Shown: in pieces, positions 63,826 to 64,000 of the stretch
How positions within the stretch are numbered: position 1 is the first letter of the stretch
How the letters are laid out: every line of letters begins with the position of its first letter
Origin: Rhynchonema sp. JSB1_4
Lineage: Eukaryota; Nematoda; Chromadorea; Monhysterida; Xyalidae
Length of the DNA stretch: 64,000 nt
Direction of reading: 5' to 3'
Assembly (NCBI GenBank): GCA_030248065.1
Contig: JASAMV010005140.1
Location: 1 to 64,000 of the forward strand
Notes under the pieces: generated by a model
Databases searched by the model: none
What the model was told of the DNA's origin: nothing
The model's input: the letters and a program-made list of their open reading frames with translations, nothing else
Translations under genes and position numbers: made by a program

Positions 63826-64000
63826 TCAGTCGCTCACTGGAACAGTAGAACAGTATGTGAACTATACATTAAATCCATCTTTTTCGAAAAAAATACCAAA
63901 TGGGCATAGCAGAACCATCAACCGTCAGTTTTAATTTTATCACTTGCATCCAGTTTTTGTACCAATGTTTATGTGCATTGATAGAACTTTCTATGTATTG
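63826..64000. other. 3' flank of the 60845 gene
   Basis: AT-rich. It should be the 3' untranslated region; nothing else is seen. Confidence 0.4.

Overview
This is a window of animal nuclear DNA. Genes have many short exons and short GT-AG introns, genes are nested inside introns of other genes, and non-coding DNA is full of small non-autonomous transposons. A nematode is the best guess. The G-protein beta subunit matches, residue for residue in several diagnostic stretches, what I recall of nematode GPB-1, and short runs of the nematode-type telomere hexamer TTAGGC occur at two places. No species is proposed, and all family assignments come from recall and reading, not from a database search.

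Layout: (1) 3.4-8.1 kb, minus strand: a complete six-exon G-protein beta subunit, 340 aa. (2) 8.1-17.2 kb: no convincing gene; CA-rich DNA, a CCCCGAAAAA minisatellite in both orientations, a unit carrying TTAGGC runs, and a pile-up of nested terminal-inverted-repeat (TIR) elements. (3) 17.2-33.8 kb: a direct tandem duplication of about 8 kb. Each copy carries a 20-exon RNF216/Triad3-like RBR ubiquitin ligase with a glutamine-rich tail. Copy 2 is intact in my reading (1083 aa). Copy 1 has a 76-bp C-rich insertion in exon 7 that breaks the frame. (4) 33.8-35.7 kb: more nested elements. (5) 35.8-56.7 kb, plus strand: a 51-exon UTP20 gene for ribosome biogenesis, 2670 aa by my phase-checked exon model. 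Its introns hold hAT-like MITEs, SINE-like retroposons, a BEL/Pao integrase scrap and, on the opposite strand, a complete six-exon kelch-repeat gene with a signal peptide. (6) 57.9-59.8 kb: a six-exon gene of unknown function, 275 aa. (7) 60.8-63.8 kb: a five-exon gene for a small RS-rich, Cys/His-rich, proline-rich protein, with a minus-strand single-pass membrane protein gene nested in its last intron.

The most interesting material is in the non-coding DNA. First, at least six TIR elements (eight counting the nested and the duplicated ones) have exact 8-bp target-site duplications of hAT type, and several share a GC-rich palindrome exactly at their centre. Second, the 9-mer TGAAACATC (either strand) occurs about 19 times in unique sequence where about 0.4 would be expected, often at splice acceptors. 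Third, the RNF216-like duplication begins at the base where a TA-type MITE ends. The genes are ordinary housekeeping and signalling functions (G-protein signalling, ubiquitination, small-subunit processome) and I see no sign that they work together.
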